Positions 11,150-25,164 of a stretch of 64,000 nucleotides of DNA are shown in pieces (positions within the stretch are counted from its first letter, which is position 1; every line of letters begins with the position of its first letter). Source of the DNA: Corynespora cassiicola (Eukaryota > Ascomycota > Dothideomycetes > Pleosporales > Corynesporascaceae); assembly GCA_022059125.1 (NCBI GenBank), contig JAEUWY010000001.1, forward strand, positions 1,798,001-1,862,000. Direction: 5' to 3'. A model generated the notes under the pieces. That model searched no databases. It had not been told where the DNA came from and saw only the letters and a list, made by a program, of their open reading frames with translations. The position numbers and the translations under genes are program-made.

Positions 11150-14100
11150 ATGGCGAATTCAATCGTTTCGGAGCCCTTGAACCCACACAATGGCTTCAAC
11201 TGGTAGGATGACTGTGATGCGACCAGAGCGCTTGCTAACTTTCTGCTAGGGTATTCCTGGTCGAACTGTTGATATGCGCCATTCTGTAGGCCTCCCCCAA
11301 ATGCGCTTTCCGTGCAACAATTAATCAGAGCCAGGACTATTTTCTTCCTCTTCTACTTCAATCGCCTTTTTGCGACCCTCGTCTCCTATGGAATCAGAGC
11401 CTATACTTGGCGCGCCTTCCACGCCTACATCGACATCCAGGCTCTGCAGATATCGCTCCTGGGTGGCCGGTTGTTTTTCAAAGATATTCGATACCATGGC
11501 CACAATCAGACAATTCTAATACATGGCGGCTACATCACCTGGAACTACTGGATGCGGCGAGTTAAGGATGCGGAGGTATTTGGAGATGAGGGACGCCCCG
11601 AGACCAGCGACCGCAGCGAAACCACGAGTACACAGAGCGGGCGACACCAGGGCAGGAACGGAAACATTGACAAGGCTGAAAAAGGAGGAAAGAATACTCC
11701 AAAGAAGCTGAAATGTCGCATTTCTGTAAAAGTGCAGGGTGTGGAGGCCTTCATGTACAACCGCAGTCCGGCCTATGATGGAATAATCGAGGCCATGAAA
11801 CGCAAGACGAGCGTATCCTCTAGCAATGAGACAGAACATGGCGATAATAATGGCAATGGCCACGCGAAGAATGGGTCTGCTTCCAGTTTCCAGGCGCACG
11901 AGGAAGGCCACAATAAATTGAGGAAAGCTCCCGCTAGCGCATCCCCTCCTGTCCCTAGAGCCGAGACCTATGATACTACCGCCCCATCGACCAAAAAGGA
12001 AGACCTCCCCGCCTTTCTTCGTTTGCTACCTATACACATCGACTGCAACAAGGGCGCAGTCGTTGTTGGAAATGAGCATACCCAAGCCGTCATCACCGCT
12101 CAATTCGAAAGGGCAACTGGCCAGCTCGATGCTTCACACTCAGGACCGTTAGATGTCTACCAGCAAGTCTTCAACTTCCAGTTTACTCACCCGGTAGTTC
12201 ACATGAAGCCTAATCCTGACTTCAAAGCCTTGCAACTCGAGACTGCAGGACGCTTGAAACATGAGCTGGACCAGGATGAACCGGAAGAATTTGATGAAAA
12301 ACACGTACGACCGACGCCCCGAAAAAGCTGGCTCAGCAGTCTTCCCAGTATATCAGGCCTATTCTCCAAATCATCTGACTCGATCCATACCCACACCAAG
12401 ACTAGCGGGAGAAGGGGCAGCAAGATATTCGCACCACAATGGCACTTGCCTGGGCAGGAGCGCTGGAAAGGACTGACAAGATATCTGGACGAGAGTTTAG
12501 ATGACGGGCATGGTGAGTGGGATGGCGTGGAGTATGCAAAAGCTTCGCTCATCGTTGATTGCCCGTGTGTCAATGTCAGCTTTTACTGGGATGTCACAGG
12601 CCCGGTGCCGAACGAGCTTGATAACAGCATTCATGTTGATCCTTCGCGCCCCATGGATGTCAATGGAAGCGTTCCACCAGAATATGGCATGGATATACAA
12701 GTTTACGGGGGCATCATCAATTATGGTCCGTGGGCTGATCGTCACCGTGGCATCTTCCAAAACATCTTCTTTCCAGGAGCGCATGTCGATGCCGTTCCCA
12801 CTACTCCGTTGAGCCCTGGTGAGACCCGTGTTTTGTCCATTTTCAAAATCTACCTTGGTATCGAGGAGGAAACTATTCTGCGCATACCCGTTCGGGAACC
12901 GTCAAAAGATTGGAAATGGAAGGGAAAGGCGCACACTCTCGCTGGCCAAGATAAAAAGGGCTCTGACAAGACCAAAGGCAAGGCAAGGACGCGACGAAAG
13001 TCCATGTCAATGAGGGGAAAACAGCGGGATGCCGGTGCTTCGGCTCAGAATGTCCGCCCGTACGCCTGGATTGACGTCAAGGTTGCCGGGAATTCGTCGG
13101 TCAACTACATTATGGACATGGTCGCTTCGGAGAAGGGATTTCAGAACAAGCTCGACGTCGACCTCAGCGGTGCCGAAATTTTCTCGAGTGTCAACCACGG
13201 CTTACTCTGGAGATCAGGGGCTCTTGGATTGGATTGCAATCTGTCCAATCCTCTGAGCTGGAACAGCTTGCGCAAATGGATGTTCAACATCTCTTGCAAG
13301 GATCTCGAACTATTCTTGCTCCGGGACCATCTATTTCTCTTAACAGACCTCGTGTCCGATTGGGGGTCAGGACCGCCGTCTGACTACTTCACCTTTGTTC
13401 CATTCCAATACCTCTTGAACATCGACTTTACCAACTTCAAGTTATATCTCAATACCAACGATGCGAATATTGTCAACAACCCATCTGAATTAGATGACAA
13501 CAACTTCATCATTCTGCTTGGCCAACGACTTCACGGAGACCTCGTCATTCCGCTGGACAAATTCCGACCCTCGCAGAATGAAATCAAATTTGACGTTCAG
13601 GTTCAAGATATGGGTCTCGAGGTTTGCATGCCCTCCAAGAATACACTCAATACCTTTCTCAAGTCCAAAGATGTGGCCCAGCTTGGAGGTCTCACACTTA
13701 AAGGCAGCTATACGTACATGACCGATACGTCTCCCATGAACACGGACAGGCTGTTCATGGATATTCATGGTGATAGACTACATGTTGAGCTCTATGGCTG
13801 GCTGGTTCATCACTTTATGAAGATCAAGGATAACTATTTTGGCGACGACATGCACTTCAAGACACTGGAAGAATACCAAGGTCTTCCCACCCAAAGCTTG
13901 GCGACGGACTCCACAACGCCGAATGGACAAGTTGCAAAGGCATCGAATGATCTCGATGTTATCCTCTGCATATCTGTCGATCGAGTTGGCGTGTTGTTGC
14001 CAGCGAATCTGTATTCTGCGGAAAACAGCCTTCGAGCCGATTTACCCTATGTGTCAGCCGAGTTGCGTTTCACAAACTACTACATGGACCTCATGGTCAA

Positions 14101-17100
14101 TTTCAGCCCAATCAGCCTCTCTCTGGGTACCTCAGTCACCAGTCCGGGTCTGCCTCGCGACATCAGCGGCCGTACCGAGGTCTTTATAGACTCGATTGTC
14201 ATATTCGGACATCGTCTCTTTGGCTTACCACCCGTTGAGCCTACATATGTCTGTAACTGGGATTTTGAAATTGGGAAAATCACCGGAGAATGCACTTCTG
14301 ACTTTATCGAAAAGGCAGCCGGTGCTGCTCGATCGTTTGCCTTCACATTCGATGATGATGAAAATACGATTACGGTGTCTGAAATCCCCATCATTCACGA
14401 TTCTACATTCCTCCGCCTTCAGACACAAGAGATAAACTTGTGGCTGCACATTGCGAACGAGGCAGTACTGATACGTACTGGTCCTCTGGGCCTCGACTTC
14501 AATGACCTCGCAGGGACTACATTCTCACAGCGGCTGAATGCATGGATTCCAGATCTGACCGTCGGCGCAGTTGACGCTAAGTCTGCATCCCGCCACAGAA
14601 CACGGACTAGCGAGAAGCACATTGTCAAGACCCATGCCTTTTTACAAACGACGCTGTCGGTGACCATGTTCCGGCGCAAGATTGACTTTACGGAAGATCG
14701 CAACAAGCAGCAAGAGCACATGCAAGAACATGATGCTAGGACAAATCGCACCCAGTTCATGTTCATGGATAACCCATCATCTTTCCGTCAGCGTACCAGG
14801 AATCAAGACAATGTGAGGCCGCCGGCAATGCAATTTCCCGAAATACCCCAGCCAATATTCATGTTCCGTCCTCCCGATACAGAAACCCTCTCTTCGGCCT
14901 CGTCAGGCTATTCCTCTAACTCCGCCTTTGCCAGAGGCCGTCAGCCACGCGCTGCCTCGATAAAATCTGCTTCTGGGAGCTCTCTCGCTCGCAGCGTTCG
15001 GGCTAGTCACAGGGGACCTTCTGCCAACAACACAGCCGAGTTTAGTAGAAGTAGGACATTGCTTGGAACTTCTCCCTCACGAAGTGAGAGCCCGGGACAT
15101 TTCTTCTTCATAAACGACGGGGATCGTGCGAAAAGAAATCTTGCACCTTCCTCGTTGGCACTGTCGAGCTCCCTGGCTGCTCCATATTTTCCTCTTGATC
15201 AAGTCGAACCTGACCTGTCAGATGTGCCAGACTTTCCCGATGTTATTGCTTCCCTCGAAGACGATGGTGACGATGCCATCTATTTCAACGACGTATCGAC
15301 CAAGCACCTAGATGAGACTTTTGACCATACTAGTTTGCTCTTCAGCATACAGCCTGGAATACGGATTCACTGTACTCCAGAAGCCGTTCGGTGTGTTGCA
15401 AATCTGATACAGCTCATTGAGCCCCACCGGCCAGAAGATATGCTAGATGATTTTCAAGTCAAGGTGATGACTCAGATTCTGGATCATCAAAAGCGTCGCG
15501 AAGGCAAGGGAAGTTCTTTGGAGCTGAGTGTTCGAATTCCATTCGTGCATGTTCGTTTCCAAAATGAATTCGCAGCGCACTCGCAATGTCCAGGCGGAAA
15601 GGACCAATATGATCTCATCCTCAATCAGCTCAGGGTGGCTGCACGTATCAAAAAATGCCCTGGAGATCAGGCGGAACAAGATTCAGTCGCGTTCCATACG
15701 ACGCTTGGCTCTCTCGGCGTCTCCATAACGGAAAGATCTTTGGAGAAGCCCCACGACGATGTTGCTGTCCAGGCCGAAATCAGTGATCTCTTGGTATGGA
15801 TGCTGAAGAATAAGGAGACGTCAGTCAATGTCGCATTCAAGTCCTTTGAAACTGCCACGGCAAGCAAGAAGATTGAATATTTGGCTGCGCTGATTCATCG
15901 TTCTACTGTCCTCGGAGAGGAACTCGCGGGCAGGTTTGCGGAAAATGAAGAAATCCAAAAGCACCGCTTACGCTATTTGGCCTGGTTCCTTACAAGCGTT
16001 CAGGACCAGTACCCCGATCCTACCTTCTTGACCAAAGCATCCTATGCTCTTCGTGCAACCAAAGAACATTTACGCAGTCACGATTCTTGGAAGATTGTAT
16101 CCAGATTCCGATTTATCTGGCATTGTCTCCCTGAAGTAGAGAAAAGCAAAGTACTAGACAATTGCTGTTCACGCGATTTTGAATGCCCCGAAGGGGCGGA
16201 AGAGAGGATCATAACAATGTGGGATCAATGGCGCACTTGGGATCTAGCACATGTAAAGAAGAGCCTGGCAATGAAGGTTCTCTTTGGATCCGATGTGGAC
16301 GAAGTCGAGGAATCTCACCCTGGCCCAATATACCTGGACATTCGATCAGCTGGTGTCAAGCTGATCATTGACCCTGGCCCAAAGCAAAGCGAGGCGGCGA
16401 TGCATATCATCTCAATCAACGTCGCACTAGTGCCTCCTCCAGAGCCAGAAGGACTGATGCTTCTTGGCACCGAAATACCCAGGAAATCGACCATCGTACA
16501 GGTAAACTCGAGAGAGAGCTCCGTTCACATCAGATGGGAGATTTGCAAGCTAGTTGAGATGCTAGCCCAAATGTTTCAAGAAGACAGTGTGCGGAGGTCT
16601 GAACAGACTCCGCCGAGATCTCCGCATCCTGTAAAGAAGAAAGCTCCGACTGAGGATCACGATTTGCAGGTTGTCTTCGTGACGGAGAAGGCTGAGGTTT
16701 GCATAGATACGATCAACATCCGCAGCCTGTCCACTGGTAGGCGATTCCGACTGTCTGTGGCCGGAGAAGACCGCATGGCTTCTTTCCAGCAAAATACCAT
16801 TACAGCGCTCATTCATCTCGAGCAAGGGGTGACGGAGCTCATGGCCCGTAACCGACTGCTACTAAGAGCCCAATGCGATCGTCCAAGCCTCTACTTTGCC
16901 CATACCGAGTATGGAAACGATGATGCTCCACCAAGCTCAATCAAAGTCGCTGGCGCAAGTCGAATGATCAAGCTCCACGTACAAGAAGATATCCTAGGCT
17001 TCATTGAAATCGTCGATTCAGTGCTACGCGACGAAGTTGCATATTTCGTGAAGCAGTCTGCTGCTCTCAAGCGCCCGTCCACACCAGCTTCGAAGCCGGC

Positions 17101-20100
17101 AGAGCCAGAAAAGTCGACACAACTGCCAAATATTACCGTGGCATTGCTTATGGATGCATACGTCATTGAGCTGGCGCTTCTGCAATCTCTCACTTGGGCT
17201 ATCACTGGACGATCTGGCAGAGTTGCTGTGACTCCCAGTTTGGGCAAGAATGTGACCCTCAGAGTAGACTACGACCTTGAAGGCCATACACATAGAATGT
17301 TCGGCAGCAAGCTTGAAGGATCCAACGTTATCAGTTCTCTAGAATTGCCTCCTGTCAATGGCCGACTGAGAATTACGAATTCTGAAAATGAGACTAGAAT
17401 ATCGGCTTCTGGAATCATCGAAACGATAAACCTCCAAGCCTCTGAAGTTCAAGCTCTCGTCGCGACCATCAACAAGCCCGAGATTTCGAGTGTCGTTAAA
17501 GCAATACAGGATGATGTAAAGATCTTGCAAAACCATATCGAGGAGATATTCCCGGAGACGTCCCAATCACCCGTTGTCAAGGCGCCCGATTCATCTCGGG
17601 ATATTATCTTCAGCGTCAAAATGACACTATCTGGTCTCAACATTCTTGCCAATGCCCCAGGAAAACTCCCAGGCTCACCGACCGCAAACCTGGCGGTCAG
17701 ACTTGGTTCCCTACAACTCAACGCTACCAACCTTGGCCCAGATCAGACAATAATGTCTCTTCCCGAGGCAATTATTCATCTCCATGAAATCAAAGTGGAT
17801 TTGACTCTGTCAGATGCTGAGTCTGTCCGCAGATGTGGTAGCATCGCTTTCGGGGCGACATTCCAAGCCACGTCACAAAAGGATGCCGAAACTCCTAGGA
17901 GAGTTTATCGCGTTCACAGCTCAGGCCTACAGGTCAGCATCTTTGCGGACACGGCCTCTGCTGTGGTGGATGTGATGAATCATTTGCAGGATAAGATCAA
18001 GGACTTGGACCTTTCTCGAGAGAAGAAATATCTCCGACGGCTGCGCCACACAAGGAGCAAGATCTCACACAAGCGGGATAAGAGTGAAAAGGATATTGAT
18101 ATTGAGAGTGTAAGCTCTGGCGCATTATTCACTTCGACGTATTCGCTTGAACTGCTCAACCTCCAAGTCAGCTGGATTGTCGGAACGTCAATTACCCCAT
18201 ATCCAAACACAGAGTCGGAAGATCTTGTATTGTCATTCAGGAGGATCAACTTTTCCACGAAGAAGGACGATGTTGCTCGTTTGTCCATCGACGACATGCA
18301 GCTACAGATGGTACCGGTCTCAGCCGACAAAAAAGTACGGTCGGTCAATTCAGCACTACTTCCACAGGTTGTTTTCAACGTCGCGTATAGTTCGACAAAG
18401 GATACACGCAAGATTGCCTTCCATGCTGCTGGAAAGTCTCTGGATTTGAGGCTGGACTCTCGTTTCATTTTGCCTGCCAATGTCATCGAACGGTCAATTG
18501 CTCTGGCTGGAAAGAAGTTCCGAACTGCATCTGCAGACTGGAATATGACACCCACCACGAGCGGAGCACAGCGAAAGAACCCCTTTGGCAACAAGCGACT
18601 GGCTTCTCTTTTGGTTGAGTCGAATTTCGCAGGCGCTGTCGTTCACATTAATGGCAATCAATCGACGGCTGGTCCAAAGGAGAGCCGCCAGCAAAAGGGT
18701 CGATACAGTCAATTTGCCGGGGATTCATCCCAGAGCAGCATGGCTCTTCGTGCGCCAGGCGTGGCTCTCAAGGTTGAGTATATGGACGATGGACACGACC
18801 CGTCTCTGAACGCGGAACTGCGCATTGATGGGTCCAACAACATCCTCTACCCCACCGTTGTCCCCATCATGATCGACATATCAGACAGTATCAAGCGTGT
18901 TGTGCAGGACAAGGACGAAGGAGAATCGCCAGACACGGATAAACCTGAAGCATCTCCGACGAAACCAGCTGCCAAGCTTTTGGAAGAAGACAATCTCATC
19001 ACTGCCGATCCTAGCGCCATCTTGGGTAGAACTCAGCTGAACCTGGGACTTAGAATTTGCAAACAGGAGTTTAGTCTGAGCTGTCAACCCATTGCACGAG
19101 TAGCAGCCATTGCCAAGATTGATGATATTTACGTCACGGTCAACAGTGTCAAGTCCCAGGAGCACGGCCATTTCTTTGCTGCATCTGCCACTTTTGAAAA
19201 GCTGCAAGCAACTGTTCAGCACGTGTACTCGAGGGAGTCGACCTTTGGGTTTGACGTTGATTCGATCGTTCTTTCACTGATGAACAGTAAGCATTTGAGT
19301 GGCACCAGCGGAATCTCTGCCATTCTCAAGATCAACCCTATGGGGCTCCAAATCAATGCCCGCCAACTACAAGACTTTCTTCTCTTTAGAGAGATTTGGA
19401 TTCCGCCAGAGATCCGACGACCGTCCAAGCCACCGCCAACGAATGTCAGCCAAGAGCCACAGGAGTTTCTCATGCAACGATACCAACAAGTCACGGCTGC
19501 CACAGCATTTCCCTGGAACGCTAATGTTTCGATTGCAGATGTCGCAGTGGAACTCGACCTTGGCCAGGCGATTGGAAAGACGTCGCTCCATATCCACAAC
19601 ATGTGGGCTTCCTCTAAGAAGGGGACCGACTGGGAGCAAAACTTGTGCATCGGCGTTGAAAAAATCGGCGTAGAGAGTACCGGCCGAACAAGCGGTTTTG
19701 TAGAGCTCGCTGGAGTCAAAGTGCGAACATCAATCAGCTGGCCCTCGGAGGAACTGGGTTTTCGACAAACACCGCTCATTCAGGCATCGCTTGGATTCCA
19801 CCAACTGCGCGTCAAAGCCGGATTCGATTACCAGGCTTTCGTCATCGCCGACATTACCAACTTTGACTTTCTCATGTACAACGTCCGTGAGCAGCTCCAA
19901 GGCTCGCGTGATCGTCTTGTCGCCATCTTGGACGGAGACAAGGTTCATGTGTTTTGTACAGCTACCAGTGCTGCGCAGGGCCTTGCGTTGTATCAAGCCA
20001 TCGAGCGTCTGGTCCAAGAAAACCAACAGGCATATACGCAATCTCTCAAAGATATTGAAAAGTTTCTGCGACGCAAGTCGTCAGTATCAACGCCATACTC

Positions 20101-21064
20101 CCAGTCCGCCTCCCAGAGCATGGTCATCAACAAGCCCGACGACTCCGAGTCCAAGACGCCCATCTCCCTGCACACAGACGTGGTCGTAACCCTTCGCTCG
20201 ATAAACGTCGGCGTCTACCCTTCCACCTTTGTGGATAGCCAGATCTTGATGCTCGAGGCCGCAGATGTCCAAGCCCGCTTCGCCGTTGCCCTCGAGCACC
20301 TTGAGCATCACAAGATCCACTCGGGCCTTGGCATGACCCTGGGCCAGCTCTCCGTCGCCCTCTCCTCAATCCCATCCCCCAAGAAAACCAAGCCTGTGGG
20401 CGAACTCACCGTCGAAGAAATTGTCGAAAGCGCCCGCTCCGCCCGCGGCGGAACCATCCTGCGCGTCCCAAAGGTCATCGCCTCAATGCACACCTGGCAA
20501 GCTCCAAATAGCACCCACATCGACTACATCTTCAAGTCCTCCCTCGAGGGTAAGGTGGATGTGGGCTGGAACTACAGCCGCATATCTTACATCCGCTCCA
20601 TGTGGTCCAACCACTCCCGCACCCTAACCTCCCGCCTCGGCAAACCGCTCCCAGAATCGAACATCAAGATCACCTCCTCTGCTTCGAGCCCCAAGCCCGC
20701 ACCCGCCGCCGAAGCAGGCACAGAGCCAGAATCCAGCACCGCGGCCGCGACCGCCGTCGTGCCCCCGGAGCCCCAAGATGAAGGCGAAGATGCGGACGCA
20801 GATGAGAAGGATCCCGCGGCCCAGGAGAAGATCACCGCCGTCGTCAACGTGCCGCAAAGCAGATACGAGTACACGCCCCTGGAGCCGCCCCTCATTGAGA
20901 CGCCGCAGCTGCGCGACATGGGCGAGGCGACGCCGCCGCTCGAGTGGATCGGGCTGCATCGCGATCGTCTACCTAACGTCACGCATCAGATTGTGATTGT
21001 GACGTTGTTGGAGGTGGCGCGCGAGGTCGAGGAAGCGTACGAGAGGATTCTGGGGACGAGTTGA
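11150..21064 (+). CDS. CSF1: Csf1, bridge-like lipid transfer protein (BLTP1 family)
   Basis: Predicted 3274 aa from exons 11150-11202, 11250-11285 and 11329-21064. The first two tiny exons restore the N-terminus (MANSIVSEPLNPHNGFNWVF, then VELLICAILARTIFFLFYFN), giving one membrane anchor around residues 18-45 followed by the conserved block YIDIQALQISLLGGRLFF. The last exon is almost 9.7 kb without an intron. The C-terminus (EWIGLHRDRLPNVTHQIVIV) matches the fungal Csf1 C-terminal domain. Yeast Csf1 and human BLTP1/KIAA1109 are rod-like proteins with a hydrophobic groove that carry phospholipids from the ER to other membranes; Csf1 supports phosphatidylethanolamine supply for GPI-anchor synthesis and cold growth. 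Acidic, Pro/Ala-rich low-complexity sequence near residues 3140-3190 is typical of disordered insertions. Length is in the range of filamentous-fungal Csf1. Confidence 0.95.
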
Positions 21065-21489
21065 GAAGAAATAAAACAAGGGTTTACCGTTGAAGAGAGA
21101 CGTGGCAGGTGTGGGAGGCATGGGCGCATTGCGGTTATCTGGCGTTTAGGGTTTGGGATTCAAAGGCAAGGTTTTTGAGCAAAGTGTGCGAAAAGGTTTC
21201 ATTCCATTACTCGTGCTGAGGGAGATTGGGGGATAGCATGTTAGGTGATTACAACAATAATGACGAGTACCTGATATCCGACCAATACAAGCCCAAGCCA
21301 AAGAAAACAAGGTTAAAAAAAATGTAAAGAAAACAAAAATTAATGCAGGAAGGAAAATAAGGCCGGTGGCAGGCTAGCTATGTGCAGCGCACCGCAAAGT
21401 TACCGCTTCTGGGTCTTGGTCTGCGGTCTCGATGGAGCGGGGGCAGGCGTCTGCTTCCCTCTTGCGCTCTTCGCGCTAAGCGCAGACTT
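21065..21489. other. Tail-to-tail intergenic gap
   Basis: 425 bp between the stop codons of CSF1 (+) and the glycine-zipper gene (-). It is A/T-rich with short A runs around 21315-21360, consistent with two converging 3' untranslated regions and poly-A signals. No gene is seen. Confidence 0.6.
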
Positions 21490-22454
21490 CTAGTCCGAGT
21501 CGCTGCTGCTGGACGAAGAGCTGCCATGGCCCCTGCTGCGCGAGCGGTGCTTCTTATGCTTGTGCCCGTGGCTGCTCCCGCTGTGGTGCGAGCCAGCGTA
21601 CAAGCCAGCGACGCCGGCAGCGGATCCCGCGTACGAAGAGCCCGTGTACGAGCCATGGTGCGAGGAACCGTGATGCGACGAGCCAGAGCCGTGTTTCTTG
21701 TGCTTCTTATGCTTCTTCTTCTCCTTCTTGCTGCGGCGGTGGGTTAGTTCCTTGTTTGGCGCATAATGTACGAGAGGAATGGGGGGACGTACTCGTCGTG
21801 CTTGTCGCTCAGCATGTTTGCGCCCACGGCTCCGGCGACGAGGCCGCCGATGGTGCCCAGGGCGCCGCCGCCCATCTTGTGACCGAGAAAAGCTCCACCC
21901 GCGCCGCCAATCAGGGTGCTCCCCAGGCCGCGGTCGCCCTCTGCGCCCTCGGGACCGCCGGGCGCATTGATCTGGGGTGGTGGTGCGCCGTGGCCGTATG
22001 CGCCCTGGTTGTAGCTCTGGTCGCCATAGCCGTGCTGTTGCGGTGGTGCGCCGTATGCGTCCTGACCGTAGGGTTGCTGCTGGGGCGGGTAGGGCGAGGT
22101 GCCGCGGTTGTGGTCATAGGACTGGTCGTAGCCGCCAGGGGCCGGGGCGCCGTATTGCTGCTGGGGTGGGGGCCCTCCACCGTACTGCTGCTGCTGGTCT
22201 GGGTAGGGAGAGTGCGAGGGCTGCGGGTATGGGCTCTGAGGGAGGTGTTAGCGGGTTGATCGAGGGCGCAAGATTTGGAGGCCGAATATGCGCACCTGCT
22301 GCTGCGGGTACGGGCTATTGCTCTGGCCGTACTGCTCCTGACCGTAGGACGGCTGCTGGGGAGGATACTGCTGGTTATATCCCCCGTAGCCTTGCTGAGG
22401 CTGGTGCTGGTTGTGGCCGGCGCCATCGCCGCCGTAATAGTCGTAGCTGGACAT
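21490..22454 (-). CDS. Gln/Tyr-rich glycine-zipper protein
   Basis: Predicted 280 aa from exons 22454-22296, 22235-21793 and 21730-21490. Both introns (60 and 62 bp) have GTGCGC or GTACGT donors and CTAAC branch sites. Three parts are visible. An N-terminal PQQ/YGG-rich, prion-like segment fills residues 1-145. A glycine zipper follows (LIGGAGGAFLGHKMGGGALG then GGLVAGAVGANMLSDKHDD), resembling the 17 kDa surface-antigen/2TM glycine-zipper fold. A Lys/His/Ser-rich tail (KKHKKHKKHG up to SSSSSSDSD) ends it. Such proteins are widespread in filamentous ascomycetes with no settled role; the zipper suggests membrane insertion or self-association and the Q/Y-rich part suggests condensate-like behaviour. 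Both functions are inference. Confidence 0.85.
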
Positions 22455-25164
22455 TTTGTGGTGTTCAATCTCTAGGGAAGACAAAGAAAGGCTGCGGTAG
22501 GGGAAGAGAGACGAAGGCTGGTGAGTCGGGAATCCAAGCTGTACTGCTTATGGTGGGGGAGGGGTCGATTGGCTGTTAGGCGCAGGAATCACACGGCCTT
22601 TTAAATGAGCCATGTGCGTCGGGGTTGGATCAGCGCGGAATGGAACGCGCCACATGGCGGCAACTGACATGGACTCAAGCGGTCATGCCCGATGGGAGCA
22701 GTTGCGGCTGAGCGAGGAGGGGAGACGTGAATGTGCCAAGATTGGTCTAGCGCCACCTATGAGCCACACCTGCGCCACGCCCTCATTCGTCGAGCCCTTG
22801 CAGCTGTGGGTGCGGCGCAGGCCTGTTCACCGCAGCGTCATATCGTACAAAGCAAAAAGACTAGCGAGCGGTTGCGGCTCTGACACGGCGGACTTTATAC
22901 GTCATGTGGCGTGCACAAGAATGGCGTTGGGCAACCCTGGAGCAGTCAGCTGGAGGCCGAGTCATCGGACCTCCCCGGGCTGCTCTGAGTGTACGCGGCA
23001 TACGTGTGCTATCATGAAATGCGTTGTGAGGTCAGGAGTGTATTCGAGTCAACGGAAACGTTTGACTAGTTTAGAATTTGTGAATACTTGGTACACATCT
23101 GCCCGAGAACCTGGTTGCGATGGGTCAACTAGCTCTGCAAGGCTGACAGCCTGGACCAATCCTAGTCGGGTACAACACACTTGGGCCATCTGTAGGGAGC
23201 GCCACCTTCAGTGTACCACAGATCAGTTGATCCTACCCACTGCCACCCTACAGAATCAAGGATTCTCCATTCGTCCTGGAGATTGAAAGACTTTGTGGTT
23301 AGTAATGCATTGATGCCTGAGGTTGCCAACCTCGCCACTGAATGCCGCCGGTGCAGGCCATGCGAAGACACCGGATATCTCGTCATAGTATGTATGTACG
23401 TGTCAGCAAAAGGCTTATCGGAGAAGAAAGGAATCAAACCAAGAGGCTTCATGGCCAGATTGATACCAAAAAAATGTACACATTCGTCATTGAAAAGTTT
23501 GGGGCGCCTTGAGAAAGGGCCACGAGAAAGGTCAATCAGTTTGTAACGACGAATAGGGACAGATGCCGTCATATTTGGCATCAAACTGTATTACAGCAAG
23601 AAGAAGTGATATGAAAAAGTTTGTAAGTGGTTGCTCAGTGACTCGTAGGGGCCAACAACTAGACTTGAGGCTCCTAACCACGACAGTTCGAGAGGAGAGA
23701 GCATGTCTGCTTCCATCTTTACTCTTCTTCTTTATCAATACCGTCTTTGTAGTGTCTGCAGACTCCAGCAAGAGGTGAGGCTAGTGTGAGTAATTTTCCT
23801 GGCCAAGTGTAATGATATAGCGGGGAGACACATTTTGGTAGCCCTATGAACAGCCTTGCTCTGGAATTCTAGGTCCCCAAAAGATTACAGGGCCAAACGC
23901 ATCCACCTAGGTAGAGGGGAAGGCATAGTGGAGCCAGCTGCATCCAAAGATGATACAATATCAATGTCGCGACTGAATATGAAGTGCTTTCGATGCGTTT
24001 CTCGCCCCCAGGCCGCCTCCACGATTCGGGAGAGAGCAGTTGGGACGAAACGCTGATGCCTAGGCGGAAGTCAGCGCCTGAAGATTATCGTTGCCTAAGG
24101 GTACGTAAGGCGCTGATTGTACAGGGGCAGATCTGCGGCTAAATCGTGTGTTGAAAGGGACTTCATTGGAAGCAGCAGATTGAAAGACATAGGCAAAAGT
24201 TTTGGCGACGTGGTCCCATGGTGTTTGATTGTAGGTCGGCTCGGCTAGCAAGACGCCAAGACCCTGATGCCACCATCTCTGGGCCACACCGACTTCCCGA
24301 ATAGGAAATGACATTGTGCAGCGTCCACAGGTCAAATTCATTCTCTCACCTCTCATCAGATCAGGGCATGCGAGACGACATGCTGGGGATCAGCCTGGCT
24401 GGCAGTCGTGTAGCATGGCCGGACGACTATCATGTTGCTGCCATTGGCGTGTTCGTTTGGGCGCTTGCCCAAGGAACTGCAAGTCGGCCCTCTTCGGAGA
24501 GCCTGCCTTCCGGCTTCCGAGCACGACGAGCAGCTCTCTTACGACGCGACGTCTGGAATCGTTTTCAAAATGCGAGCTATCATGGCCAGGCTGCCACCGT
24601 GGAAAGCTTGTCTACGGACACTATGCTCTTTCCGTCACAATTCTGCGAAGGGGTAAATCTCGCCCCACGCGTTGTAGGGCGCACCGCGTATCCTCGTTTG
24701 AGCGGCGCCCTTCCAAACGATAGGCCCTCGTACCTTAACGACGGCCATCTCGCATTCCCTCGCCCAAAGAGGCTTAGCGCTGCCACTAGCGCACATTGGT
24801 GAATAGCGTCCACCTGGGCGAGAGAGCAACCCTTACGCCTGCTTCCAACATGGCCTGTAAACCATGGGGTATATCAGTCTCCGGCCCGGGTCGTACATTC
24901 CCGCCTTCTGTTCCATCTTCTTCACTCTTCTGTCTCCGCATCGCCGTGGCCTCGGCCTATTTCCGATTGGCTTGATGCATTGCCTACACCGCTAGTGCTA
25001 TACGCTCAATACGAAGCTCTAATCTCTATAACAGCCTTGCGGATTCCCCAACATCCGGATTTCATCACATATTTCTCTGATCATCCCGTACTTCATCAGC
25101 TCGCCGAAGCTGTTGGAGTACGCATTCACTCTCTTCTTCTTTTCCCCCGCTCCTCGTCGACGTC
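22455..25164. other. Intergenic region upstream of the ABCB exporter
   Basis: 2.7 kb between two genes pointing away from each other. It must hold the promoters of the glycine-zipper gene (left end) and the ABCB gene (right end). Open frames of up to about 220 codons exist, but none has a recognisable domain, an intron pattern or consistent codon use. Mixed composition, moderately AT-rich around 23.3-24.2 kb. Confidence 0.5.

Noticed and set aside
20587..20982. 131-codon minus-strand frame.
   Set aside because: Antisense shadow of the CSF1 C-terminal low-complexity region.
21382..22579. Long plus-strand frames of 121, 167 and 200 codons.
   Set aside because: Shadows of the minus-strand glycine-zipper gene, whose codon pattern and introns are convincing.
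22612..23286. 224-codon plus-strand frame in an intergenic region.
   Set aside because: No recognisable domain, irregular composition, lies in a probable promoter region.
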